Part shown: one piece after another, positions 28,045 through 35,821 of the stretch
How positions within the stretch are numbered: the first letter of the stretch is position 1
Layout of the letters: every line of letters starts with the position of its first letter
From: Streptomyces torulosus
Lineage (GTDB): Bacteria > Actinomycetota > Actinomycetes > Streptomycetales > Streptomycetaceae
Reading direction: 5' to 3'
NCBI RefSeq assembly: GCF_001419765.1
Contig: NZ_LIRK01000091.1
Location: forward strand, 1 to 36,907
Length of the DNA: 36,907 nucleotides
Made by a program: the position numbers and the translations under genes
The notes under the pieces: generated by a model
What the model was told of the DNA's origin: nothing
Seen by the model: the letters and a program-made list of their open reading frames with translations, nothing else
Database searches by the model: none

Positions 28045-29058
28045 GTGCTGCGCATCCACTTCACCGACAGGGACCTGGCCCGCGTCCATCTGGCGCGGGA
28101 GCCCGACCCTGTCTGGGAGACCCTGCTGGGTCTGCACCAGCTGACCGCGCCACGACGCGGACTGCCGGTCTTCGCCCCTTGGCGGCGCGATGCCCGCGCC
28201 CGCCTGGCCGACAGACGTCTGGTGGGGCCGGTGCGGATGCTGTCCGCCCTGGCCCCCGCCTCGGCGGGCTACTGGCCCGACTTCCTGACCCCCGGCGCGT
28301 CGGCCGACGGCCTGGACGCCGCGCTGGAGGCCCTGCGGGCCACGCCCAAGCCGCAGTTGCGGCAGGAGATGGACCGGCTGGCGCGGACGCACCCGCTGCC
28401 GCGCTGGGCACACCGTCTCGCCGGGGGCGAGGCGCACCGGGTGGAGGAGGTCGCGACGGCGTTCCGTCTGGTGCACCGCACGATCATCATGCCGGACTGG
28501 ACCGGGGCGGCCGGGACCACGGAGGCCGACCGGGCGCTGCGGACACGCGTCCTGCGCGATCGCGGTGTGGAGGGGCTGCTGGACTCCTTCCGCCCGCTGA
28601 TGGACTGGCGGCCGCCCGTCCTGCACGTGCGCTACCCGGAGGACCGGGACCTCCACCTCGGTGGGCGCGGTCTGCGGCTCATCCCCTCCCACTTCTGCTG
28701 GAGGACCCCCATCGCCCTGGCCGACCCCTCCTTGCCGCAGGTCCTGGCCTACCCCGTCACCCATCCCCCGGCATGGGCGCCGCCCGCCACCCGCGAGCGG
28801 CGCCCGGAAGCCCTGGCCACTCTGCTCGGCCGGACCCGCGCCCGTGTGCTGGCCGCCCTGGACACCACCGCGACCACCGGGGAGGTCGCCCAGTACCTCG
28901 GTATCTCCGCGCCCTCGGCGAGCGAGCACATCACGGCCCTGCGCGAGGTCAGCCTCGTGCACAGCCGACGCACCGGCTCCCAGGTCGTCCACACGCTCAC
29001 CCCGCTGGGCACGGCGCTGCTCCGCGGCGAACTCCCGCCGCACGCGACGGCGTCCTGA
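28045..29058 (+). CDS. ArsR-like winged-helix transcriptional regulator (DUF5937 type)
   Basis: A 337-residue DNA-binding protein. The N-terminal half (LRIHFTDRDLARVHLA, DPVWETLLGLHQL) is the DUF5937-type sensor region found in many Streptomyces regulators. The C-terminal winged helix (about 265-330) reads RARVLAALDTTATTGEVAQYLGISAPSASEHITALREVSLVHSRRTGS once joined. The GTG at 28045 begins the family sequence, with GGGG seven bases upstream. Its stop is one base from the stop of the convergent fucosidase gene. Members often control adjacent transporters or resistance genes; no such gene is next to it, so the targets are unknown beyond possible autoregulation. Confidence 0.88.
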   Translation: MLRIHFTDRDLARVHLAREPDPVWETLLGLHQLTAPRRGLPVFAPWRRDARARLADRRLVGPVRMLSALAPASAGYWPDFLTPGASADGLDAALEALRATPKPQLRQEMDRLARTHPLPRWAHRLAGGEAHRVEEVATAFRLVHRTIIMPDWTGAAGTTEADRALRTRVLRDRGVEGLLDSFRPLMDWRPPVLHVRYPEDRDLHLGGRGLRLIPSHFCWRTPIALADPSLPQVLAYPVTHPPAWAPPATRERRPEALATLLGRTRARVLAALDTTATTGEVAQYLGISAPSASEHITALREVSLVHSRRTGSQVVHTLTPLGTALLRGELPPHATAS

Positions 29059-29059
29059 G

Positions 29060-31117
29060 TCAGGTGGTGACCGGCCGGAACGTCCAGAGCAGGTTGTTGT
29101 GCTGCAGCCACGTCCACTGCTTGGCCGGGGCTCCCGCCGCGACCATGCCGCCACCGTCGAGGACCATTCCCGTGCTGCGGTTGGCGATCGAGTACTGCCC
29201 CTGACCGCGGTGGGTGATCTGCCACTGCTGGGTGGTGCCGCCCTCCCACGCCTTCTGCCGGACCGGGTCACCGTTGCCGGTGGCGCCCCAGCCGTCGGCG
29301 ACCATGCCGTTGGCACGGTTGACGAGCCTGTAGTAGCCGTTCCCCAGTTCGATCGCCTGCCACTGGACGTTGGCATGGTCGATGGGCTCCCACTGCTTCA
29401 GGTTCGAGCCGCTGGTGGAACTGCCGCCGCTGTCCAGCACCAGGCCGCTCGTGACGTTCCCCAGGCGGAAGTACCTGGCCGGGTTGAACGTCACCTTCAG
29501 GGAGGCGATGGCGTCGTTGTTGCCGGAGTTCCGGAGATCGGCGGCGTTCGAGGTGAACGTCCAGGCGGTGCCGGAGAAGTTGTCGCCGGAGTAGCCGGTC
29601 ACCTGGTAGCCGTCGGGCACCAGGAGGGAGGAGGCCATGGCGGGCCCCAGACCGGCGGCGGACAGCTGGGCGGAGGTGTAGCTGCCCAGGGCGAGCACGG
29701 CCCGGCTTCCCTGGTAGTCGACGTTCTGGAACACCGTCGGTGAGGCCGCCGTGGGCATGCCCTGGACCTCGACGCACACCACGGAGACGTTGGCGTTCGG
29801 CGCGCCGGCCGGCACGGTGACGTTGATCTGGTCTGTGACCGTGTACGACAGCGAGGCCGAGGGGTTGTTCAGCAGATAGACGCGGCTGATCGTGTTGTCG
29901 ATCCTCGGGATCCTCAGCTGGCCGTTGGTGGGCCAGGTGAAGACATGGGCGAACAGCTTGCCGTTCTTCTTGGTGACCTTCCCCCAGGCCGGTTCGGTGA
30001 GGAACGGGCTGCCGCTCGTGCCGTGGATGCTGTCGCTGTACGTCGACATCCATGAGGCGAGGCCGTTCAGGACGGTCTGCGATCCGGCGGTGACCGAACC
30101 GTCGCCCTTGGGACCGATGTTCAGCAGGAGGTTGCCGTCGCGGGAGACGACCGTGACGAGTTCCTGGACGATGTCCTTCACGGGACGGTAGGAGTTCTCA
30201 CTCCCCGCGTTGTACCCCCAGGCGCCGTTCATGGTGGCGCACCGCTCCCACGGCCGGCCCATCGGCTCGGCCGGTATGCCGAACTCCGCGACCGAGTAGT
30301 CGCCGAGACGGTGGTCCCGCTTGACGCGTTCGTTGACGATCAGGCCGGGCTTGCGGGCGATCAGCCAGTTGTAGAGGTCGACGCCGTCGGACTGCAGCCA
30401 CCAGTTCTCCAGGGTGGGGCTGGAGGGCTCGCCGAACCAGTCGCCGTCGAACCACAACAGCGCCGGGTCGTAGCGGTCCAGCAGTTCCTGGAGCTGCGCC
30501 TTCAGGTCGGCGATGTACGCGGTGCGGGCGGTCTGCGACGACATGGTCGTGAGGCCGTTGTCGTGGCGGTCGGTCTGGGAAGGGTGGTTCCAGTCGAGGA
30601 TCGAGTAATAGAGGCAGAACTTGATCCCGCGGCTCTCGCACTCGGTCTTGAGGCTCATGAGCGGGTCGGACTGGATGCCGTTGTAGTCGCGGATGTTGTA
30701 CAGCTTGGTGCCGGTGGTGTCGGTGAAGCCCGCCACGTCGGAGTTCCACATCGCGAAGCCCTCGTGGTGCTTGGCGGTGATCACGAGGTACTTCATGCCG
30801 GCGTTCTTGGCCAGTTCGGCGATGGTGGCGGCGTTGAACTGCGACGGGTTGAAGTTCTGGGTGACCTGGGTCTGGTAGTTCGCCTTGGTCCACTGCTGGG
30901 TGGTGAACGCCCACTCGCCCTGGCCGAGCTGGGAGTAGGACCCGAAGTGGATGAACATCCCGAACCGGGCCTGGTACCACCAGTCCATCTTCGAGGGGAC
31001 GGTGTACGCCTCGGCGGTGGCGGGCCACAGGGCCTGCGGCAGCCCGAAGGCCGCCACTCCCCCGGCGAGCGCGGCGGCCTTCATCAGAGAGCGTCTGCTG
31101 AGGGGGGTGGAGGACAT
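29060..31117 (-). CDS. Secreted GH29 alpha-L-fucosidase with beta/gamma-crystallin-like and ricin-type domains
   Basis: A 685-residue exported enzyme with a Tat signal (LSRRSLMKAAALAGG). The GH29 barrel (about 40-385) shows WWYQARFGMFIHFG, VITAKHHEGFAMW, YYSILDWNHPS and the nucleophile Asp224 in LLWFDGDWF; NLLLNIGPKGDG closes the domain. A beta-sandwich follows (about 386-455). Residues 462-542 (FQNVDYQGSRAVLALGSYT, DGYQVTGYSGDNFSGTAWTF) look like a beta/gamma-crystallin pair of Greek-key motifs. Residues about 545-685 are a ricin-type lectin with three QW repeats. It should release L-fucose from glycans; the acid/base is not assignable by eye. The start at 31117 has GGAG eight bases upstream. 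The stop abuts that of the convergent regulator. Confidence 0.9.
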   Translation of the reverse strand: MSSTPLSRRSLMKAAALAGGVAAFGLPQALWPATAEAYTVPSKMDWWYQARFGMFIHFGSYSQLGQGEWAFTTQQWTKANYQTQVTQNFNPSQFNAATIAELAKNAGMKYLVITAKHHEGFAMWNSDVAGFTDTTGTKLYNIRDYNGIQSDPLMSLKTECESRGIKFCLYYSILDWNHPSQTDRHDNGLTTMSSQTARTAYIADLKAQLQELLDRYDPALLWFDGDWFGEPSSPTLENWWLQSDGVDLYNWLIARKPGLIVNERVKRDHRLGDYSVAEFGIPAEPMGRPWERCATMNGAWGYNAGSENSYRPVKDIVQELVTVVSRDGNLLLNIGPKGDGSVTAGSQTVLNGLASWMSTYSDSIHGTSGSPFLTEPAWGKVTKKNGKLFAHVFTWPTNGQLRIPRIDNTISRVYLLNNPSASLSYTVTDQINVTVPAGAPNANVSVVCVEVQGMPTAASPTVFQNVDYQGSRAVLALGSYTSAQLSAAGLGPAMASSLLVPDGYQVTGYSGDNFSGTAWTFTSNAADLRNSGNNDAIASLKVTFNPARYFRLGNVTSGLVLDSGGSSTSGSNLKQWEPIDHANVQWQAIELGNGYYRLVNRANGMVADGWGATGNGDPVRQKAWEGGTTQQWQITHRGQGQYSIANRSTGMVLDGGGMVAAGAPAKQWTWLQHNNLLWTFRPVTT

Positions 31118-31485
31118 GGCGCGGCTCCATGTGTCAGGGGGAGGAATGGCAGAGCGAGGGGAGCGGAGCAGCGGCACGACATGGCGGCCACACTCCGTGC
31201 CCTCCCACGAAGACATCGGATGGATTTATAGGAGACCGGGCAGGGTCACGTCTATAGCTCGGACGACAATTGAACCAAGCTCCCTGGAAACGCGTGGTAG
31301 TCCGTAGGGAGACATGAGCCCAGAGGCCGCTCCCCCTCCGAGGGGCGGACTATACGTAGGACCTATCGCCGGGAAGGTGGAGCGGCTGCCGACAGGAACC
31401 GGCGGGGCGGGAGCCGAGCCGCTCGGCGGTGCTCGGTGCGGCCGGGGGTACTGTGACGGCACCGACGGCGAGGCGGGTGGTGGGT
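31118..31485. promoter_or_regulatory. Divergent promoter region, fucosidase and GAF-ANTAR genes
   Basis: A 368-base region, AT-richer than average. On the minus strand TATAAA near 31225 could be a -10 for the fucosidase; on the plus strand ACTATACG near 31349 could serve the GAF-ANTAR gene. No conserved operator or small gene is evident. Confidence 0.35.
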
Positions 31486-32178
31486 ATGGAGTGGCGGGAG
31501 TACGCGGAGCAGATGGCTCTGCTCGCGCGGAATCTGCTGGCCCAGGAGTCGGTCCAGGCGACGCTGGACGAGATCGCGGCGTCGGCGGTGAAGCTGATAG
31601 ACGGCTGTGACGCGGCAGGGATCCTCGCCGTGCGCAAGGGCCGGGCCGTGACCCTGGCCGCCTGCGGGGACATGGTGCAGGAGTGCGACCGGCTGCAGGG
31701 CGAGCTGGGCGAGGGGCCGTGTTTCGACCTCGCCCGACGGAAGGACGGCGAGCGTCTGTACCGGATGGCGGACCTGACCCGGCCCGAGCCCGCCTGGGAG
31801 CGGTTCGCGACCCACGCCCGCGAGCTGGGCGTCGGCAGCATGACCGGTGTGCTGCTCTACACCAGCGACGAGGATTTCGGCGCCCTCAACCTGTACTCCC
31901 GCCGGCCCGGCGCGTTCGGCCAGGACATCGAGACCGCCGGGTGGCTGCTGGCCTCCCACGCCGCGGTCGCCCTGGCCGACGCCCGCACCATCGACCAGCT
32001 CGAACACGCCCTGGAGACGCGGCACGCCATCGGCGAGGCCATGGGGATGCTCATGGAGCGCCACCGGTTGAGCCAGGACGAGGCGTTCAACGTGCTTCGC
32101 CGTATCTCCCAGCACCACAACATCAAGCTGCGGGACGTCGCCCAGCGGGTGCGCGACGAGCACACCGACCAGAAGTGA
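31486..32178 (+). CDS. GAF-ANTAR domain regulator
   Basis: A 230-residue cytosolic protein. The GAF domain (about 20-165, LDEIAASAVKLIDGCDAAGI, GEGPCFDLARR, GVLLYTSDEDFGALNLYS) binds a small ligand. The ANTAR domain (about 170-225, ALETRHAIGEAMGMLMERH, LSQDEAFNVLRRISQHHN) binds paired hairpins in nascent RNA and prevents termination. The GAF-ANTAR pairing is common in Streptomyces; ligand and RNA targets are unknown. The start is uncertain: GTG 31453 has GGGGG five bases upstream, while ATG 31486 begins the conserved part. It stands alone and is followed by a terminator. Confidence 0.9.
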   Translation: MEWREYAEQMALLARNLLAQESVQATLDEIAASAVKLIDGCDAAGILAVRKGRAVTLAACGDMVQECDRLQGELGEGPCFDLARRKDGERLYRMADLTRPEPAWERFATHARELGVGSMTGVLLYTSDEDFGALNLYSRRPGAFGQDIETAGWLLASHAAVALADARTIDQLEHALETRHAIGEAMGMLMERHRLSQDEAFNVLRRISQHHNIKLRDVAQRVRDEHTDQK

Positions 32179-32206
32179 CCGGCCCGGCCGGGCTCGGGCG
32201 GGCCGG
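32179..32206. terminator. Terminator between convergent genes
   Basis: CCGGCCCG (32179-32186) pairs with CGGGCCGG (32199-32206) around a 12-base loop directly after the GAF-ANTAR stop; the convergent VOC gene ends just beyond. Confidence 0.6.
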
Positions 32207-32215
32207 CCACCGCGT

Positions 32216-32932
32216 TCAGCGCATGTCCTGGTCGTCCAGCAACTCCTCCAGACGCGCGAGGTCGTCGTGGGCCGCGTCCCGTTCCCCAGCGGTGAGGTGG
32301 ACCGCCACGGCCTCGGAGAGCGCGGAGACCGCCCTCTCCTCGTCACCGAGGCGTCTGGCGGCATCGGCGCGCAGCACCAGCAGGCGCAGCAGTTGCACAG
32401 GGGTGGGCCGTTCGTCGGTACGGCCGAGGGCCTGGTCGAGCACCTTGGCGGCCGCCGCCGGGTCCTCCCGGGAGTCCGCGAACAGCGACGCGTAGTGCAG
32501 GGCCCGGGCGAAGGTCTCCTCGGGCGCGGGCCGGTGGTGCCGGTCCTCGCTGATCGGCTGGCCGACGCGGACACAGTTGCCGCCCGGATCGGTCATGAGG
32601 AACTGCCGCATGCCGTGCGAGGCGTCCCGCAGCGCCCCGATGCGCGGCAGTCCGCGACTCGGGACCCTTCCGTACGCGGCCTTGAGTCCGGCCCGAAAGG
32701 CGCGGTGCAGCCCGTCGACGTCATCGGTGCGGACGTAGCAGGTGCTGAACGATCGGGTCGGGTCGTAGTGCTTCATCCCGAAGAACTGCAGCTGGATGCC
32801 GCCGCGTTCGACCACGGCGTAGGGGTTGGGGCTCGCCTGCCGGAACGTCACGTCGAACCCGAGGGCGGTGTAGAAGTCGAGGACGGGCTGAAGGGTGCGG
32901 CACGGGAGTATCGGAATCGTCGTCTCGGTCAC
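32216..32932 (-). CDS. VOC (glyoxalase/bleomycin-resistance) domain fused to a helical C-terminus
   Basis: A 238-residue protein. The N-terminal VOC domain (about 1-125) reads IPILPCRTLQPVLDFYTALGF, then YAVVERGGIQLQFFG and MRQFLMTDPGGNCVRVGQP, the layout of bleomycin-resistance-like proteins. The C-terminal 100 residues (FARALHYASLFADSREDP, AAKVLDQALG, LLRLLVLRADAARRLGDEERAVSAL) are helical and TPR-like. The VOC domain is typical of drug-binding or small-molecule lyases; the substrate is unknown. The start is GTG at 32932, whose first base lies inside a 38 bp perfect palindrome that also covers the expected ribosome site (GAGGG). The upstream neighbour on this strand is GAPDH, separated by a terminator. 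Confidence 0.85.
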   Translation of the reverse strand: MTETTIPILPCRTLQPVLDFYTALGFDVTFRQASPNPYAVVERGGIQLQFFGMKHYDPTRSFSTCYVRTDDVDGLHRAFRAGLKAAYGRVPSRGLPRIGALRDASHGMRQFLMTDPGGNCVRVGQPISEDRHHRPAPEETFARALHYASLFADSREDPAAAAKVLDQALGRTDERPTPVQLLRLLVLRADAARRLGDEERAVSALSEAVAVHLTAGERDAAHDDLARLEELLDDQDMR

Positions 32933-32969
32933 GCCCTCACTCTAGTCAAACTTGACTAGAGTGAGGGCG
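32932..32969. promoter_or_regulatory. 38 bp perfect palindrome at the VOC gene start
   Basis: Two 18 bp arms (32932-32949 and 32952-32969) are perfect complements around AC. The core is CTAGTCAA-AC-TTGACTAG, similar in style to MarR- or TetR-type operators. It overlaps the GTG start codon of the VOC gene. In RNA it would be a strong hairpin covering the ribosome site; as DNA it would block the start region when bound. Confidence 0.7.
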
Positions 32970-32996
32970 GTGAAGAGGGAACAAGCCCGTCGGTCG

Positions 32997-33034
32997 GCTG
33001 ACGCCGCCGGGGGCATCACCCCGGCGGCGTCAGC
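32997..33034 (-). terminator. 16 bp perfect-stem terminator after GAPDH
   Basis: The arms at 32997-33012 and 33019-33034 are perfect complements around a 6-base loop, 39 bases past the stop of the minus-strand GAPDH gene. Confidence 0.8.
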
Positions 33035-33072
33035 GGTCGGTCAGCGGCCACTCAGCAGCGTTCAGCAGCCGT

Positions 33073-34071
33073 TCAGCGGGCGGCGAGGAGGTCGAGCGTG
33101 TCGATCACACGGTTCGAGAAGCCCCACTCGTTGTCGTACCAGGCGACGACCTTGATGTGGCGGCCGTCGACGCGGGTGAGGGCCGAGTCGAAGATCGACG
33201 ACGCGGGGTTGCCCGTGATGTCGGACGACACGAGCGGGTCCTCCGAGTACTCGAGGATGCCGGCGAGCGGCCCCTCCGCCGCGGCGCGGTACGCCGCGAG
33301 CACGTCGTCGCGCGTCACGTCGCGGGCGACGGTCGTGTTGAGTTCGACGATCGAGCCGACCGGCACCGGTACGCGGATCGAGTCGCCCGACAGCTTGCCG
33401 TCGAGGTTCGGCAGCACCAGACCGATCGCCTTGGCGGCGCCGGTCGTGGTCGGCACGATGTTGACGCCGGCGGCGCGGGCGCGACGGGCGTCGCGATGCG
33501 GACCGTCCTGGAGGTTCTGCTCCTGCGTGTAGGCGTGCACCGTCGTCATGAACCCGTGCTCGATACCGGCGAGTTGGTCGAGGACCGCGGCCAGCGGGGC
33601 GAGCGCGTTGGTGGTGCAGGACGCGTTCGAGACGATCGTGTGCACGTCCGGGTCGTAGGCGTCGGTGTTGACCCCGAACGCGAGGGTGACGTCCGCGCCG
33701 TCCGACGGGGCGCTGACGAGCACCTTCCTCGCGCCCGCGTCGAGGTGGGCGCGGGCGGCCTTCGCCGAAGTGAAGCGGCCGGTGGCCTCCAGGACGATGT
33801 CGACGCCGAGTTCGGCCCACGGGAGCTGCGCCGGCTCGCGCTCGGCCAGCACCGTGATCCGGCGGCCGTCGACGACGAGGACGTTGCCGTCGACGGTCAC
33901 CGGCCGCCCGAGCCGGCCGGCCGTGCTGTCGTACGCGAGCAGCCGGGCGAGAGTGGCGGGCTCGGTCAGGTCGTTGACGGCGACGACCTCGAGGGCGCTG
34001 TCGCGCTCCAGCAGTGCGCGCAGCACGTTGCGTCCGATGCGGCCGAAACCGTTGATGGCGATGCGAGTCAT
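33073..34071 (-). CDS. gap: Glyceraldehyde-3-phosphate dehydrogenase, type I
   Basis: A 332-residue glycolytic enzyme that converts glyceraldehyde 3-phosphate, NAD and phosphate to 1,3-bisphosphoglycerate. The Rossmann start (MTRIAINGFGRIGRNVLRAL), catalytic Cys152 (SNASCTTNALAPL) and His179 (MTTVHAYTQEQNLQDG) are present, as are the C-terminal WYDNEWGFSNRV and VPVPVGSIVELN. The length is normal for the family. The start at 34071 has AGGGA upstream; the open frame extends further back but without family sequence. Two adjoining palindromes lie about 35-60 bases upstream, and a GlxA-type regulator gene precedes it on the same strand. Streptomyces have several GAPDH paralogues; this one, away from the pgk-tpi cluster, is probably an accessory, regulated copy. 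Confidence 0.96.
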   Translation of the reverse strand: MTRIAINGFGRIGRNVLRALLERDSALEVVAVNDLTEPATLARLLAYDSTAGRLGRPVTVDGNVLVVDGRRITVLAEREPAQLPWAELGVDIVLEATGRFTSAKAARAHLDAGARKVLVSAPSDGADVTLAFGVNTDAYDPDVHTIVSNASCTTNALAPLAAVLDQLAGIEHGFMTTVHAYTQEQNLQDGPHRDARRARAAGVNIVPTTTGAAKAIGLVLPNLDGKLSGDSIRVPVPVGSIVELNTTVARDVTRDDVLAAYRAAAEGPLAGILEYSEDPLVSSDITGNPASSIFDSALTRVDGRHIKVVAWYDNEWGFSNRVIDTLDLLAAR

Positions 34072-34104
34072 GAGTGAGGTCCCTTCCCTTCGCCACCAGG
34101 CTCG

Positions 34105-34131
34105 CCTGCCGGCAGGGCCACTGACAGTGGC
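34105..34131. promoter_or_regulatory. Two adjoining palindromes before gap
   Basis: CCTGCCGGCAGG (34105-34116) is a perfect 12 bp palindrome and touches GCCACTG-A-CAGTGGC (34117-34131), a perfect 7 bp dyad with one centre base. They lie 34-60 bases upstream of the gap start, in promoter or leader position. Confidence 0.5.
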
Positions 34132-34294
34132 GGTATCGCCATGGTTCAAAAGGATCCCGCCAGGCGGGTTCCGGGCGGGGAGCGTCCCCCTGGGCAGGTC
34201 AGTCGTCCCAGGTGGGAGGCGGGCTCTGGGCGAGGGGCGGCCCCCGGCGGGCAGGTCACTCACCCCCGGCGGCGGTCTGCGCGCCCCAGGCGGC

Positions 34295-35251
34295 TCACTC
34301 GCCCCGCGTGAACGTGCGCCGATATTCGCTCGGTGTGGTGCCGAGGATGCGCTGGAAGTGCAGACGCAGGTTGGCGCCGGTGCCGAGCCCGACGTCGGCG
34401 GCGATCTGTTCGACGCTGCGCTCCGAGCGTTCGAGCAGTTCGCGGGCCAGGTCGATACGGGCGCGCATCACCCACTGCATCGGCGTGTAGCCGGTCTCCT
34501 CGACGAAGCGTCGGGAGAACGTGCGTGGCGAGACCCCCGCCTGGCGGGCCAGCAGGTCGAGGGTGAGGGGATCGCCGAGCCGGTGCAGCGCCCATTCGCG
34601 GGTGGCGGCGAAGCGTTCGCCGAGCGGCTCGGGGACGCTGCGCGGCACGTACTGGGCCTGGCCGCCACTGCGGTAGGGGGCCGCGACCAGCCTCCGGGCC
34701 GCGTGGTTGGACGCGGCCACTCCGAGGTCGCCGCGCAGGATGTGCAGGCACAGGTCGATGCCGGAGGCGGCGCCCGCCGAGGTGAGCACGCTGCCCTCGT
34801 CGACGAACAGCACGTTCTCGTCGACCTGGACGAGCGGGTGCCGGGCCATGAGCGCCCGTGTGTAGTGCCAGTGCGTCGTGGCGCGCTTGCCGTCGAGCAG
34901 GCCCGTGGCGGCGAGTGCGAAGGCGCCGGTCGAGATGGCGGCGAGCCGCGCGCCCCTCGCGTGGGCGGCGATCAGTGCGTCCACGACGGCCCGCGGCGGG
35001 TCCTCGCGGTCCGGGAACCGGTAGCCGGGGACGAAGACGATGTCGGCCCACGCCAGGGCGTCGAGGCCGTGGTCGACGTGGTACGCGAGGCCGTCGCCAC
35101 CGGTCACGAGGCCGGGTGTCGCCCCGCACACCCGCACCTCGTACGGCATGCTCGCGCGCGTCGTGAAGACCTGCGCGGGGATTCCGACGTCGAGCGGCTT
35201 CGCGCCCTCGAGCACGAGGACGGCGACGCGATGCAGGCGGGAGGCTGACAC
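34295..35251 (-). CDS. GlxA-type regulator: DJ-1/PfpI domain plus AraC HTH
   Basis: A 318-residue transcription factor. The DJ-1/PfpI domain (about 7-175) reads VAVLVLEGAKPLDVGIPAQVF and ISTGAFALAATGLLDGKRATTHW; the position often held by Cys at the elbow is Ser here, so it is a sensor, not an enzyme. The AraC double helix-turn-helix (about 220-312) reads LARQAGVSPRTFSRRF, then GYTPMQWVMRARI and VGLGTGANLRLHFQ. The start is GTG at 35251 with no ribosome site. It is divergent from the HxlR gene, whose ATG is only four bases away. It lies 223 bases upstream of gap on the same strand and is a candidate regulator of it. Confidence 0.9.
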   Translation of the reverse strand: MSASRLHRVAVLVLEGAKPLDVGIPAQVFTTRASMPYEVRVCGATPGLVTGGDGLAYHVDHGLDALAWADIVFVPGYRFPDREDPPRAVVDALIAAHARGARLAAISTGAFALAATGLLDGKRATTHWHYTRALMARHPLVQVDENVLFVDEGSVLTSAGAASGIDLCLHILRGDLGVAASNHAARRLVAAPYRSGGQAQYVPRSVPEPLGERFAATREWALHRLGDPLTLDLLARQAGVSPRTFSRRFVEETGYTPMQWVMRARIDLARELLERSERSVEQIAADVGLGTGANLRLHFQRILGTTPSEYRRTFTRGE

Positions 35252-35254
35252 GGG

Positions 35255-35821
35255 ATGAGGTTACGTGGGGCGCGCCGCCGGTGGACCCAGCTGGCCGCCC
35301 TGTCCAACGCCTGGAACGCCGTCGTGATCTGGGCACTGCGCGACGGCCCCAGACGTCCGGTCGAATTACGCGAGCGGATCGGCGGGATCAGCTCCAAGGT
35401 CCTCACCGAGACACTGCGGCGCTTGCAGTCCAACGGACTGGTGGACCGGGAGGCACACCCCGGAGCGCCACCACGCGTTGAGTACCGACTCACCGCCCTG
35501 GGGCGGACTTTGCTCGCACCCATCGACGCTGTCGGAGCATGGGCCGTCGAGCATGGCGATGAGGTCATGGCTGCACAGGAAGCCGAATGCACCGGGGCAC
35601 AAGGGGGCACCGTACGCGCGGCCCCGGCGAGAGTCTCCAGGTCACGGAGTTCTGACGTGCTCCTGCTGCGGGGGCGAGGAAGTTGCGGCGCCGAAAGCCG
35701 ATGTTCGAACTTCCCGAGGCCGCGCCCGCCCGCTGTCGGGGGCGGGCGGACTCGGATGGGTCAGCCGGCTTCCATCGGGTACGTCGAGATGATCTGTCCC
35801 TTGGTGTTCGCCTTGAGGTAG
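35255..35821 (+). CDS. HxlR-family winged-helix regulator, two TTA codons, run-on tail
   Basis: A 188-residue frame. Residues 10-105 are an HxlR/MarR-like winged helix: AWNAVVIWALRDGPRRPVEL, ERIGGISSKVLTETLRRLQS, GLVDREAHPGAPPRVEYRLT. Family proteins would end soon after AVEHGDEVMAAQEAE. Here about 75 further residues (rich in Arg/Gly/Pro, no family features) run on and overlap the 3' end of the convergent kinase gene by 61 bases, which suggests a lost stop codon or a frameshift. The ATG at 35255 has GGGAGG ten bases upstream, inside the divergent GlxA coding region. TTA codons occur at positions 3 and 38, a strong hint of bldA-dependent translation. Confidence 0.78.
   Translation: MRLRGARRRWTQLAALSNAWNAVVIWALRDGPRRPVELRERIGGISSKVLTETLRRLQSNGLVDREAHPGAPPRVEYRLTALGRTLLAPIDAVGAWAVEHGDEVMAAQEAECTGAQGGTVRAAPARVSRSRSSDVLLLRGRGSCGAESRCSNFPRPRPPAVGGGRTRMGQPASIGYVEMICPLVFALR

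Noticed and set aside
28045..31117. The winged-helix regulator as a dedicated controller of the fucosidase
   Set aside because: The genes are convergent and share no promoter region; nothing in the sequence links them functionally.
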